A stretch of 64,000 bases of DNA from Ilyonectria destructans. Taxonomy: Eukaryota > Ascomycota > Sordariomycetes > Hypocreales > Nectriaceae. The notes below the pieces were generated by a model that saw only the letters and a program-made list of their open reading frames with translations, had not been told where the DNA came from and searched no databases. Numbering within the stretch: position 1 is the stretch's first letter; every line of letters starts with the position of its first letter. The stretch spans positions 1 through 64,000 of the forward strand of contig JAHEWK010000024.1 in assembly GCA_020740775.1 (NCBI GenBank), given 5' to 3'. Positions 10,285-20,993 of the stretch are shown one piece after another. A program made the translations under genes and the position numbers.

Positions 10285-13200
10285 CTAGAGTCAGTAGCCA
10301 ATGAGGGTGCCATGATCTCAAAGTAGACAATTCGTCCTTTGGCCGATGAGAAAGTCTGTGCATAACATCTGCTGATCAGTCCCCTCTCCCAAGCTAATAA
10401 AGGACGCATGCCAAGCTTATGTGTTGATATATGATCAAGAATAGAGTCCCAACGGGACGTCAAATGCTGGCAGACGCTACATCGAAATACTATAAAAACC
10501 CGGAGGCCAGGAATAGCCGGGATCTTCTCGCGTGGAAGAATAATATCGCTCAGCGGCAAGAGCTGGAGGGTACTGAAGCGCTGGATATAAGCCTTGCAGG
10601 TAGGGCCTAGGATACGGTGGGTGCGGTTGAGGTGGCTGTACAGTGGCTTTTTCCCCGGGCTAATAGCAGACTTACACGCGACGCATATAAGGATCTGATG
10701 CTCCGCGTTGTAGATAAAGCCTGGGGGCAGTTGCGCCGTCATGACTTCCGAGGTTGATTTGATATCGCGGGTGGCGCAGCTCGCACTAGCTCCTTTCACT
10801 TCTTCTCGAAGCGCTTCATATCTGACAACTGTCCCTCGTCCTTTCTTTCGACGCCCTGGATTGGGCGTCCATACACCTGCTGGGCCACACTGTGGTATAC
10901 CCTCAGATTCTGCGCTCTCCTTTGCTATACAATGACGGCTATAGTATTCCTGGTTCCAGCTTTGCCATAGAGTCGATAGATGGCGATACATCTCGAGGAG
11001 CTCGGCCTGGAGCCGACTCGGGAGGGCTGTGTCGATGGCGTAGCCTGTCAGAAGCATCCTTGGCCGGTGTCCGACCCCGGCCGCCAGGACCCGAATCGGA
11101 TCGCTACCTTCGCTCGGGTGGTAGCAGTTCCTCTTTTTGATCAGGTCGCGGATATGACGCTTTGCAATAGCGATCGCCGCCTGGCGGTAGAGCTGAATGG
11201 TCCATGGTGTCTGCAAAGTTCGAGTCAGTTCCTTGAGAGCCTCTGTCGCCTGCGAGGGAGACATGTGCCTCCTCTTGTGCCTAGGGTCTGAGAAGAGAAA
11301 TTCGTTGCTGTGATAGTGCGGCAGCTCGAGTTGAGTGGCGAGGAAGTCCAGAAAGGGGCGGATGTATGCGACATAGGTCACAAACGATATGCCGAGCTCA
11401 TCTGGCAGGTAACGGACAACGTAGAACGCGTGATTGGTTGAGGCGCGAGCTTTGTTATAGCTGATGATGATCATGACCTGCCCTTCGCGGATGCACATAT
11501 TTCTGATGGCCAGCTTGGTATTGCGGAAGCGGATGCCCGTGGTCTCTGTAGCCCGACCCGGAAGCCCAGACGTGATGTGGAATGCAGAGAAGCCCTGTTT
11601 GGACATCTTGGCTCCTGCTTCTAGGTAAGCTAAGCACGGCCCTGGTAGCCAGTGACCTGACTTAGCCAGTGCTTTACCGCGGAATGTGGATGACCAAGCA
11701 CGACGTGCCATCGCCTTGTATGTCCCTGACAGTCTGTTTTCCGAGTGATCAAGGAAACTCCATCCAGGCGTCTGACAACTCAGGTCGTCGCGAATTGCAG
11801 AAAGATCGATTACAGGGTCCCAGCCCAGCATCAGCTCGGAAACTAACTCCTGTACCTGTGCGATTGCTGCCCGATATGTCGTACAGAACTCGGACAATCG
11901 TATCACTTTGTGATTGCCAATCGTAAACGAGCCCCCATCCGGTGCCCAGGTAAGCGTCGCGCGCGCCCCCTCCCTCCGCACTATACTCTTGCCGAAAGCT
12001 TTGAGCTCGATCAGCTCGGCCAGCGGTGAATAGCATCCCCTAAGCATATACTTAGTCCGAATCGCCTCTAGGCGCTCCGGGTGTGACGGGTACGCGGCTC
12101 GGCACGGCCAGCGGTATACAAGCGTATCGTAGCTGAACCTCGGTAGGCTGTACTCGAGGAACAGCAGCCGGCCAACCCAGACCAGGGCTGCGAGATCCGG
12201 GGTGTAGTCATATGCGTTGCGGTACGCCAAGGACGATGGGTGAATGCCCAAAACGGCTGCAAAGTGTACGATAGTGGAGCACGTCATGACTCCATCTTGG
12301 CTCTGGTAGGTCCAGAACATCATCGAGAGCTGCAATAAAGCCTCTGACAACTCCAGACGGATACCTTGGGGAAGGCGGAAGGTGGCCTGACTCCCCCCAA
12401 GGTCTGGGACATAGCCAGATTGCATCACCTCGTCATCGCCCCCGTCCTGAGACCTATCGCCGCCAGCCACTTCCTTCTTGCTATCGTTATCACTTCCATC
12501 ATCCATGTAGTCGCTGTCGCTATCATTTTCGCTGTCGCTTTCGCTTTGGCCGTCTGAATCACTGCCACTAGAGCTTTGACTGTCCTCCTCCTCTTCGTCA
12601 TTGTTGTCGCGATCGCGAGGTTCACCGCTCTCACCCGTAACTTGGTCGCCCTTTTCTCCAGTCCTCACCATCTCCGATGCCAAGTTCAATATGTGCCTCA
12701 TCATCTGCACGTCATCGCCACGCAGCGGCACGTTATGTATATCCCGGCGTAGTGATGGGCTCATCTCGAATGCCCGGAATATGTAGCAGATGAACTTCTT
12801 CCACTTCGACTTATACCCTCGAGCTGTAGCAGCTGACATGACACGTAGGGGGCGATGTCGGAACATGGCCTGCTGGTAGCTCGTGAGCCAGCAACGCGAT
12901 TGGTAGGGAGTGGATGCGAGTGTATCCTCGGCCCGGTCAAACATGTCGTCCACGGCGTGCATCAGCACTCGCATCCGGGCTTCGCTTGCTGCTGGGCTGC
13001 GTAGCAATTCCCCCTTCCACCTCCCAAGCACAAGATCCTCCTTATACGTATTGGGGCCCCGAATAGGCAGTCTCGCAGATGCGGTGATGATATCAAGCGG
13101 TCGGTTACAAAACCGTTGCGGCCATCCCGTATGTTTCAACCAAGGCGTCGTCTCGCTATCCTCTGTACAGGAGTGCTCCTGGCCCTCTCGCTGCATGCGC

Positions 13201-13424
13201 AGCTCCTTTAGTCGTATACGTTTATCCTCGGCAATTTCCTGGGCGTGGAGGATATGGTCATAGAGTTCCCGTGCGGGCTGGGGTGGCGACATCCATAGCT
13301 CGAGCGGACCGTCTCTGAGCGGCTTATAAGAAGGAGGAGGGGAGCTCGTAGCCGGTGGCGTTGCCAGTTGCAGGGGCGAGTGCTTGCCTATATCGGACTC
13401 TGGCCGTAACGCAGGGAGGGACAT
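10260..13424 (-). CDS. Tyrosine-recombinase-like protein with C-terminal OrsD zinc finger (A-type, left copy)
   Basis: A 1054-residue frame. Residues ~90-230 resemble the N-terminal core of the other A proteins (WLKHTGWPQRF..., LASTPYQSRCWLTS), but the first OrsD finger present in those is missing. A Ser/Asp/Glu-rich linker lies at ~270-330. The recombinase constellation is R624 (PGRATETTGIR), K658 (SYNKARAS), R747 (LYRQAAIAI), H786 and Y795 (GHRPRMLLTGYAID). The C-terminus carries an OrsD-type finger (ILICVACKSAISPG ... HLNRTH) with a second Cys pair (FRCSVCQH). It probably once continued into the recombinase-RecQ part at 10284-7131. No crystal-solved relative is recognised; the recombinase call rests on motif order and spacing. 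Confidence 0.72.
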   Translation of the reverse strand: MSLPALRPESDIGKHSPLQLATPPATSSPPPSYKPLRDGPLELWMSPPQPARELYDHILHAQEIAEDKRIRLKELRMQREGQEHSCTEDSETTPWLKHTGWPQRFCNRPLDIITASARLPIRGPNTYKEDLVLGRWKGELLRSPAASEARMRVLMHAVDDMFDRAEDTLASTPYQSRCWLTSYQQAMFRHRPLRVMSAATARGYKSKWKKFICYIFRAFEMSPSLRRDIHNVPLRGDDVQMMRHILNLASEMVRTGEKGDQVTGESGEPRDRDNNDEEEEDSQSSSGSDSDGQSESDSENDSDSDYMDDGSDNDSKKEVAGGDRSQDGGDDEVMQSGYVPDLGGSQATFRLPQGIRLELSEALLQLSMMFWTYQSQDGVMTCSTIVHFAAVLGIHPSSLAYRNAYDYTPDLAALVWVGRLLFLEYSLPRFSYDTLVYRWPCRAAYPSHPERLEAIRTKYMLRGCYSPLAELIELKAFGKSIVRREGARATLTWAPDGGSFTIGNHKVIRLSEFCTTYRAAIAQVQELVSELMLGWDPVIDLSAIRDDLSCQTPGWSFLDHSENRLSGTYKAMARRAWSSTFRGKALAKSGHWLPGPCLAYLEAGAKMSKQGFSAFHITSGLPGRATETTGIRFRNTKLAIRNMCIREGQVMIIISYNKARASTNHAFYVVRYLPDELGISFVTYVAYIRPFLDFLATQLELPHYHSNEFLFSDPRHKRRHMSPSQATEALKELTRTLQTPWTIQLYRQAAIAIAKRHIRDLIKKRNCYHPSEGSDPIRVLAAGVGHRPRMLLTGYAIDTALPSRLQAELLEMYRHLSTLWQSWNQEYYSRHCIAKESAESEGIPQCGPAGVWTPNPGRRKKGRGTVVRYEALREEVKGASASCATRDIKSTSEVMTAQLPPGFIYNAEHQILICVACKSAISPGKKPLYSHLNRTHRILGPTCKAYIQRFSTLQLLPLSDIILPREKIPAIPGLRVFIVFRCSVCQHLTSRWDSILDHISTHKLGMRPLLAWERGLISRCYAQTFSSAKGRIVYFEIMAPSLATDSSGSRQHAI

Positions 13425-14300
13425 GACGATGATGTTAGTGTCTTAAGGGTTTGAAGTGCTGTTATGATAAAAAAGAGAGAAATCGCTCCTCCTCCCGTAC
13501 AAGTATGGCTGGGGCCTACTCCTATTGGTGTCCGGCACTTGGTAAACGGAGTAAAATTAAGGGGGCCCTTTTTTAATGAAAAAGGCTGAAGGTAGTAGAA
13601 TGTCCCCGGCTCGCGGGCGCTTATGTGGGGCCGAGCGGGATTGACATGAAAAAGGACGAGATAAGATTATGATTGGGCAGGCTGAGCAGGGGACGGCTTT
13701 TTGACGGAAAAAGGCAGCGAGACTAGTAGTTCTGTAGTAGCGTCGGCCCGGGCGCGATCCTGCCGGGTGCTAAGAACCAGGGTTAGGTTACTCTTTACTC
13801 TTCTCCTTACAACAGCCTACCTCTACACTCAGAGTGTCACTGCTCTCCTTCTTCCAACTACTTACCTTTACACACTAGAGGTGAGTTAACCTGTTTTTAA
13901 GTTTTCTTCCTGTTTCCTAACGTTACTGTCAGACCTTTCCTCTGTTAAAACTTTAGAGCTTGCTTAACCTCTTTCTACGCTTTAAGTACTACGAGTAACG
14001 TACAGTGAAAACGTACTGCTCCTGTTCTAGCCGGCCTTTCCTGTCTTCTTCACTCCTCCACAGCCACAAAAGGCCGTAAGCAGTCTAGCCCTTTACAACG
14101 TAGAACCACTCAACCGCCTTAAACTACTGTTACCTTAGCTACACAGTTTTAACCCTACCGTCCTTAAGTAGACCTGTAAGTTACTACAACTCAAACTTTA
14201 CTAAACTGTCTTGTACTGTACACTAGTCCTTCAGTTTCACCAGTACTAACCCTGGACTACACTTAACACCGCAACTTTCACCTTCACCTCCACCTCCGCT
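13425..14300. promoter_or_regulatory. 5' flank of the left OrsD/recombinase gene
   Basis: About 0.9 kb without a supportable gene lies between the minus-strand start at 13424 and the telomere-like repeats. Homopolymer runs (CCCTTTTTT, AAAAAAGAGAG) and pyrimidine-rich blocks near 13790-13860 are visible. No clear TATA box was found. The promoter of the gene at 13424 must lie here. Confidence 0.35.
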
Positions 14301-14319
14301 AACCGTAAACCCCAAACCC

Positions 14320-14905
14320 CAAAGAGCTGTAGGGTTAGGGTTAGGGTCACACCTAGGGTTACACTCACACCTACGCCTCAGAGTTACACCCACAGTTAGA
14401 GTCAAGCTTCGACTTACACTCTACTCTTACACTCTACTTACACACCTCTTCAGCAAGACTCCCTTCTTAGACTGACCAGCCAAACACCGAACTCTCCAAC
14501 TTCAACTCCCCCCTTCGTCTACGCCCACGGCTTCGCCTTCGCCCGCAACTTCCCGGGTCAAACCAAAACCCGAGGTTTGGGTTAGGGTTAGGGTTACCGG
14601 TAAACAACTCCTCTACCTTCTCTTTCACCACCGAGCCGCTCTTCTTTCGCCTCCAACTAACCTGCTCAACCACGCTCACGACTACAGCTTCGCCCGCGAC
14701 TCCCCCGGTCAAACCAAAACCGGGGGTTTGGGTTAGGGTTAAGGTTACAGGTAACCCTTCTTTCAACCCTCTCTTCCCGCCCAACTCGCTCTGCCTTGAA
14801 CTCCAACTCCCCCCTTCGTCCACGCCCCCGACTTCGCCTTCACCCGTGACTTCCCAGGTCAAACCAAAACCTGGCGTTAGGGTTAGGGTTACGGGTAAAC
14901 AACCC
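14320..14905 (+). repeat. Interstitial telomere-type (TTAGGG) repeats in ~150-bp tandem units
   Basis: Four short tracts of two to three TTAGGG units start near 14332, 14576, 14728 and 14877. The last three sit in a shared unit of about 150 bp that also carries a small inverted repeat around GGTCAAACCAAAACC and the spacer CTTCGCCTTCGCCCG. The G-rich strand runs rightwards, the orientation expected at a right-hand chromosome end. TTAGGG is the usual telomere repeat of filamentous ascomycetes. This could be a former terminus, a subtelomeric repeat family, or telomere-repair scar tissue. Confidence 0.85.
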
Positions 14906-14959
14906 CCTTGTTTGTCACTCACCCTCCACCCTTCCTTCCAACTCGCCTCCACAACTTAC

Positions 14960-16336
14960 CCAGCCATAACACCTCTCCCTTTCGTCCCAGCACTAGCTTG
15001 GAGAGCCAAAGGAAAGTAGTAGGAAAGCTAACCGCCCTCAAAAGAAACAGGTAAAGAGAAAGACCCAACGAGGCGACACCGAGGTAGGACCAGAAAAGGT
15101 CCCCAGCTAACCAGCCGACTAAACCAGCCAGTAACGGAAGAAACCAATAGGGAGAGCCAGAAACCAGAGCCAGCAGCGAAGGAGAGAAAGGGTGAGAGGG
15201 AGCAACCCGGAAGCTGTGAGCAGATAAACCAGATAAACCAGATAAACGAGCAGAGGGCGACCCAGATGAGATTTCCAGTCACCCTAGAAAAAGAGTCGAA
15301 AACAGACTTCTTTCCGACTCTCTCTCTCTCTCTCTCCCTGATCTGCCACCCAGCCCCAAAGCCAAGTAAAGGCGCCGAGATGATGATCACCATCGTCGCT
15401 CTCACCTGCGGCTGCAAACGTGCATCCGTTCGATGCCTACTGTCGATTCCCGCTTTTTCTTACTTCACTTCCTCTCAGAACCTCCCGGCACCCACAAGTC
15501 TTTCACACCTCCAACCCCTCTCGCTCATCCACTTGGATTCTGCAGTATCGGCACCTTCCTCCCAATTCATTCATCGCCATCAAATCGAACAAATCGTCGT
15601 CAGAACCATCGTCATCGTTATCGAATAGATTGATTGTCCGTCGCGTATCGTCGTTATCTATCGTCTGTCGTCGTCTATCGTCATCTGTCGTCGTCTCGTC
15701 TGTCGTCGTCTCGTCTGTCGTCGTCTGTCGTCGTCTGTCGTCGTCGCTGGTCGTTGGTCGTTGGTCGTTGCTTGTCGTCGCCCCAATTCAGCGCTGCGTA
15801 CTTGAAAGTGGAGAAATTGCGGCCCCTAAAATCTGGGGCCGCTCCGGCTTTATGTCGCGCCAGGCCCTTGTTCTTACCCCTGCTCCCAACCCCCTGCCGT
15901 CACCAAATCCACCAACACTCTAAATTTCCAGCAGCTCGTCAATCCCGGTCTCGACTGCTGGCTGCGCTTACCACGACCGGCCATTTTGTCGCCAATCATT
16001 CAATTCATGCACCATCATCATCATCGATGATTGGCGATGGAATTCGGTTATCGCATCTCACGTTCGCCTCTTCTTGTTACCAGAACACGGGATGTCAGTG
16101 GGGAAATTGCTGACTCCAGCTCTGGCTGCCGCCCGCATTTGATTCCGTTTTCAACCCCCCCGACCACCAACAGAAATCCCGGGTCGGTTCAAGCCACCGC
16201 CCACTACGGTGTTTACGCCCCTGAAAATCCAACCTCACATAAGTAAACCGTCACCCGCCCAACCCTCCTCCAAACCAAACCTCTGCCTTTTCCGACCTGT
16301 ACCAACGGCCTCAATCGACTGTCTCTTTCGTCCAAA
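14960..16336. other. Intergenic stretch with simple repeats, no gene supported
   Basis: Frames here are broken by simple sequence and show no recognisable domain. It contains an imperfect GATAAACCA triplet (about 15222-15248), a CT microsatellite (15318-15338) and a TCGTC/TGTCG minisatellite (15647-15790). The last few hundred bases are the upstream region of the MYND-finger gene. Confidence 0.5.
15647..15790 (+). repeat. TCGTCTGTCG-type minisatellite
   Basis: Irregular tandem runs of TCGTC, TGTCG and TCGTTGG units extend over about 140 bp. The repeat is of low complexity and lies outside any supported gene. Confidence 0.75.
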
Positions 16337-17532
16337 ATGGATCCTCCCGTCCTTTGTACAATCTGCGGTTCCCCCAATGCTCGCCGCTGTGTCGTTTGCC
16401 TTTCAGCCGCCTACTGCTCTCTAGAGTGTCAGCAAACCGACTGGCGAACCCATCGGCTTCTTTGCCGCAAGTTCGCGGCATGTGCTCAAGATAACTTTGC
16501 CACTCGCCCTTCACCCAAGCACTACCTCGCTATTCTCTTTCCCATGACTGAGAAGCGGCCGTCCCTTGTGTGGGTGGATTCAAAGAAGGATGAATACGAG
16601 GTTAGGGACTACTTCCACCCAGTTCTCAACCACCTCTTGCACATCCCCGGCAACGACTACATCGGCCGTGGCCTACGCCAAGTCAAGGGCAACGTCCTTC
16701 GTGGAAGAGAAAACAACCAGGACACCCTACACATATGGTTTCTGGATCCGGACGTCACGCCGCGCAACATCATAACCAATCAAGCATCCATGGTACATTC
16801 CCAACCCTGATTGGAGATACCTGGGGCGAGTTCATCTGGAAGGGTCCAATTGTTGCAGTGATGAGGGCTGGAACCGACTTTGAACCTCGCCGTTCCACTG
16901 ACATCACCCTCACAGCCTACCGTGATGCCATCGACTACCTGGGTTACTACAGAGACACAATCGGGAGCATGATCGATGAACCTGGTCGACACCACCATCT
17001 ATCCAAGGTCGTCCTAGCCGACAGGACTTCCAAGGCCATCGGCGTCCGAATCAACTGCCGCCGTGACCAGGCCACTCGACACGAGCCCCAAATGGTCGAG
17101 GTGGCTGTGCCCAAGACGCATCCTCTTTTTAATCTCAAAAGCGATGACCCATGCGATATCCCTTCGCTCTTTGGCCTGGAGTTGGTCGCAAAGGCATATG
17201 ATGGCAATCGCAGCGACGGGGAGGATGGTCTCCCGCCATCTGATGATCTAGCCAATCCTTTGGCCCGGCTGCTCCTGGTCAGGACCTCTACAAAGGATGG
17301 AAAGTGGGTTCATCTTCCAAACTACTGGAGCCATCAGTCTCTTGGGAGTATCCTTTTCGTCGATCGTTCCAAGCGAGATGTGAACAGACAAGACATTATC
17401 GCGATCTGCAGCCTGATCGAGGAAGTCGCGGTACCTTTCATCCTAAAGGAGGATGCATCTGAGCCCGGAGCAAGGCGAAGATTGGTGGACAGACTCAAAC
17501 AGGAGGGCTCCACACGCGGGATTAGGCAATAG
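16337..17532 (+). pseudogene. MYND-type zinc-finger protein with a frame break
   Basis: Translation from ATG 16337 (MDPPVLCTICGSP) gives a clear MYND zinc finger in residues ~7-44: CTICG, CVVCLSAAYCSLECQ and HRLLC. MYND fingers usually bind short proline-rich peptides. The frame stops at 16808. The sequence from about 16795 onward continues in another frame to 17532 with conserved-looking text (DTWGEFIWKGPIVAVMRAG ... HQSLGSILFVDRS), which is probably the rest of the same protein. No intron of plausible size with good splice sites joins them, so I favour a one-base indel near 16790-16805, but a short intron cannot be excluded. The C-terminal domain is not recognised. The gene's 3' flank resembles that of the next gene. 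Confidence 0.7.
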
Positions 17533-17654
17533 GCTTCACTTTATACTGCATCGATCTGTAGTATGGCGAAGATGTAGCGTTATATGGCTGTTGAAGTGCT
17601 GCTCACATCCTTCCATGCTGCCTGACGTGGCATTTTCGTGGCTGCTCAGTAATA

Positions 17655-17760
17655 GATCCATAAACACTTGTCCATCCAGAATCTTTTCCCTACTGCTAAA
17701 TACTCATTTGATAAAACCTACAATCAGAATTCTTCCTAGGCTACGGGAGATGCCTGCGCT
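17655..17760 (+). repeat. Duplicated 3' flank, copy 1
   Basis: About 100 bp (GATCCATAAACACTTGTCCA ... GATGCCTGCGCT) resembles 20183-20285 at many positions. Both copies lie a short way downstream of the stop codon of a plus-strand gene. Confidence 0.65.
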
Positions 17761-18059
17761 GGAGAAGGGGTTCAGTGGGAGGGAGGAAACGAGGAACGAA
17801 TTTCAGTGCTGGTGGGCCCCTGGTTGGTTCTTCCGACCCCCTGCACTCCATCACCCAACCTGCCCGCCGTCGCAGCCAACCAGCGCAATCCCCCCTCCAC
17901 CCTCCAAGGTCGCCGTTCGTCCTCTCAACTCCTGCTGCACCCGCACACTCCGTAAAACGAGGCTGCGAACAGCACGTCCGACCAACCATTTTCGCAAATA
18001 CAGACATTCGTATGTACGATGCGAACCCACTTATGCGGCCAGATGGTTGGCCGACTTGG

Positions 18060-18069
18060 AGTATAAAAG
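18060..18069 (+). promoter_or_regulatory. TATA box of the coiled-coil gene
   Basis: The sequence GTATAAAAGG lies about 120 bp upstream of the ATG at 18186, a suitable distance for a core promoter with a short 5' leader. Confidence 0.6.
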
Positions 18070-18185
18070 GTCACGCGGTCGCGCTTTCTGCTGCCTAAAA
18101 CTCTCGCCATCGTTCATCACCGATTCCATCGACTCTACAGCCCCGAGTAATAAAGCAGGCGCAAAAATCTCCAACTTCGATCGAA

Positions 18186-19886
18186 ATGCCGCCAACAACT
18201 GTTAATTCGCCGCCGAAACCCAATAACGTTTCGTCTCCTTCCAATAGCCCGGAAGACCCTGCTGAAGGCTTCTTCTTGTTCATCAACAAGTACTGTGCTC
18301 AAGACGGGTTCAGGCGCCTCAAAGGGTTATGCCAGGAAAATGAAGACCTCAGGGCGAAGATCGATCAACTCAGCACCGCTTACGATCAAAACATCCAAGC
18401 ACTAACAAGGGCTGAAAATAAGTGGCAATCCGAACATGGCAAACGCGAAGAGACCATCCGCGCCAAGCAGGTTGCCGAAAAAGACATGGAAGACGAAAAA
18501 GCAATATCGCAAAAACTTAACAATCAAGTTCAGGCCTTGGAAAAAGAGGTCAAAAGGGCAATTGCTACGACCAAGGCCAAGGAAGTCGAGATAGGAAAAT
18601 TGACCAACACCGAGAAGTCACAAGCCGACGACCTGGAGAAGGCTCAGAGGGAGAGAACAAAGCTCGATGGGGAGTTGCAGTCGAAACGACAGCAGTTGAC
18701 CTCCAAGACTACAGAGTTGGACCGAGTTCAGGAGGACCTCAAGGTCATTCGATCGTTCGTTATTGATCTGGAAAGCCTTGCAGACAAGAGAGTCATGATG
18801 TATGTTCGAACCCCTTCTTCCTCCTCCCGTTGTATTTATAGCTTGTGCCAATGACTTATGTCGCCACATAGTCGTGATCTATTGGCCAACTTCTTTCACA
18901 CTGCTCTTAAACACATGGAAGCATTCATGTGTAACGACCTCGATGATGCGTGTCTTACGGACTCCTCAGTATGGAAGAAGACCAGGGTGCGATTGTCAAG
19001 CCAGCAACAACAAATCCCACTGCCAGCTTCCAACTCAACATTAGCCAAGCGGATGAGAGTCGTCGCCGGCCTTGCCATCTTTGGTAAAGCACTTGCCAAG
19101 CACGTCTTCAGATCAACATACACAACGCTAAGCGGTGAGCTCGACGATGTCTTGTACGAGCTCGATAACCAGAACCCCCTTCATGAGATGTACTTGCGTG
19201 CTGTCTTGCTAAAGGTTCTTCCGGAGAGGCAGAGACAGAATCAAGGAATAGTGGTCAAGTCGGTCGTTGCAGATGTTTCAGACGCTTTGAGCGATTTGGT
19301 CCCCCCTTCACAACGAGGGGAGTTTGACTCTCGCCTGAAGCAGGTCTCCGACGAGATATGCCATGGTTGGTGGCAAGTTCAACAGCTGCAGGAGAGGGTG
19401 AGGCCTAGCTTCTCATTCGACTTTCCCGAAGAATGGCAGCCATTACCGCCACTATTGGCCCAGCTCGCCTCAAAGCCCCGCACACCATCATCATCATCAT
19501 CATCGTCATCTACTCAGTCACCGACGCAGCAGAAGAAAGTCGGGCGCCAGAGTCAACAGCAGCCTACACCCAATCCTCAGCCGCTGACGAACGAAGCGTT
19601 CAAAGAGGTCGCGTGGCCGGCGTTTTTAGTCATAAACCCTGAGCAAGTCCAAGACGCCGATGACGCCAACGCATGGGTATTAATCCATCCGGGTTATGTC
19701 CTTACCAAGACGCAAGCGAAGGGGGCGGAGGAAGAGAGGGATGCCGAGGAGGAGGCTTCTCGAAGGGCTAGGAAAACTACGCGACAGAATGGTGGTAACT
19801 CTGGTCCGGCACAGAGAAAGAGGCGGGACTCGGGCATTTTTTTTTCCTCTCAAGGAAGCTCAGGCGTGGCGGATACACGACGATGA
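18186..19886 (+). CDS. Coiled-coil protein of unknown function, two exons
   Basis: Exon 1 (18186-18799) starts MPPTTVNSP and encodes a long coiled coil at residues ~60-195 (repeated E/K/Q/L heptads such as QALEKEVKRAIATTKAKEVE). The predicted intron is 18800-18871 (GTATGT...ATAG, 72 bp). Exon 2 continues with DLLANFFHTALKHMEAF to the stop at 19886. The second half has a helical region, a Ser/Gln-rich linker (TCA repeats around 19485-19515) and a basic tail (RRARKTTRQ, RKRRDSG) that could be a nuclear localisation signal. Total length is about 542 residues. I recognise no family; the architecture would suit a nuclear scaffold or DNA-associated protein, which is inference only. Confidence 0.75.
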
Positions 19887-20993
19887 GCCGACAGGGAAGG
19901 CATTAAGACTCGATATTGGGCTTAAAAGTTTGCGAAGGTATTGGATTGGAGTTGGCTGCCTCCTGTTGAAAAGTGTCAGAACGTTTTCACGTCGGTTTCT
20001 TGACAAATTCTTTGTCTACTGTCATCATCACGACCTAACTATCCTTTTTATTTATATATATATATATATTTCCCCCCTATTATCTTCTTCTCTCTCGCTA
20101 AAGTCGGTGGATCTTTTTCATATTGTTTGGCCTACGTTGCGTCCTGGGTTTTCCGTCAATTTCGTTGTGACCGCCCAGCGACGATGGATAAACACCTATC
20201 CACTCAGATTCTCTCCCTACTGCCGAAAATGCATTTCAATAAAGCTTTCAGTATCTCCTCTGAGCCATATTATATGCCTGCGCAGTTTGTATAGCGCCTT
20301 CTCCCCCTGGTAATCAATAATCGCTGTTTCGTGGACGGTCTTGCCTACCCTGTACCTCATCGCACCCTAGCTCTCGCAGCATGAGGTTGTTGACGCCTTG
20401 TCGTTCTGCTCATTAATTGTAAGCTATCCATACTCCAATCAGGCAATCCCTTTCGTTTCACTCACCTCTAATCTTTAATATATTCGACACTCGAAGGCCC
20501 CTCGCTCTTTCCTCCGTCGTAGTACTCGAGGACGCCTCGGGAAATGAAAATAGGCGGGAAGTCAGGGGGGCGGCGTCAAAAGGCTTATCCAATTTAAACC
20601 CCCCTGCCATGTACTTTTATCCATCCACTATCCTGATCACATCTGTCTAGGTAGTGGTTACAAACAAGGCCTGTAGTTGCACATCAAAAGTACTTATACT
20701 CGCATTTGTGTTTCTCGCTTCGAGATGTACACTCAGCCCTGATGAATCCGACTTTCACCAAGTGCTCGGGCGACATTTCCAACCTCGACTCCTGTTTGGA
20801 CCGTCAAACAGGTGTTCTCTTCGATATTGAAGCCGGCTGCGCGTGTAATGCTGTCTGTCGCATGTAGCCCGCCTCCGACCTTGAAACCTCATCGCTTCCA
20901 CACTCCTTAACCCTCCTCTATTAGACGCCCTACTGACTTTTATATGCTACCCTTGAGTGTCCACGATGATGACTACGTCAGTACAGTTACCAT
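19887..20993. other. Intergenic region, contains a TA microsatellite and the second copy of the duplicated flank
   Basis: No gene is supported. TATATATA lies around 20054-20068. The similarity to 17655-17760 is at 20183-20285. The region separates convergent genes: the coiled-coil gene on plus and the unknown family on minus. Confidence 0.5.
20183..20285 (+). repeat. Duplicated 3' flank, copy 2
   Basis: GATGGATAAACACCTATCCA ... ATGCCTGCGCAG matches 17655-17760 with substitutions and small gaps. It suggests the two upstream genes came from one duplicated segment, or that both are followed by the same short repeat. Confidence 0.65.

Noticed and set aside
12366..12557. Hydrophobic plus-strand frame resembling a small membrane protein
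   Set aside because: It is the antisense shadow of the Asp/Ser-rich linker of the minus-strand gene at 10260-13424, so the hydrophobicity is an artefact.
14223..15417. Minus-strand frames over the telomere-like repeats
   Set aside because: They translate repeat units (TLTLTPGFGLT and similar) and show no codon or domain signal.
15420..16113. Ser/Val/Arg-rich plus-strand frames near 15.4-16.1 kb
   Set aside because: They are produced by the TCGTC minisatellite and have no recognisable domain or plausible start context.
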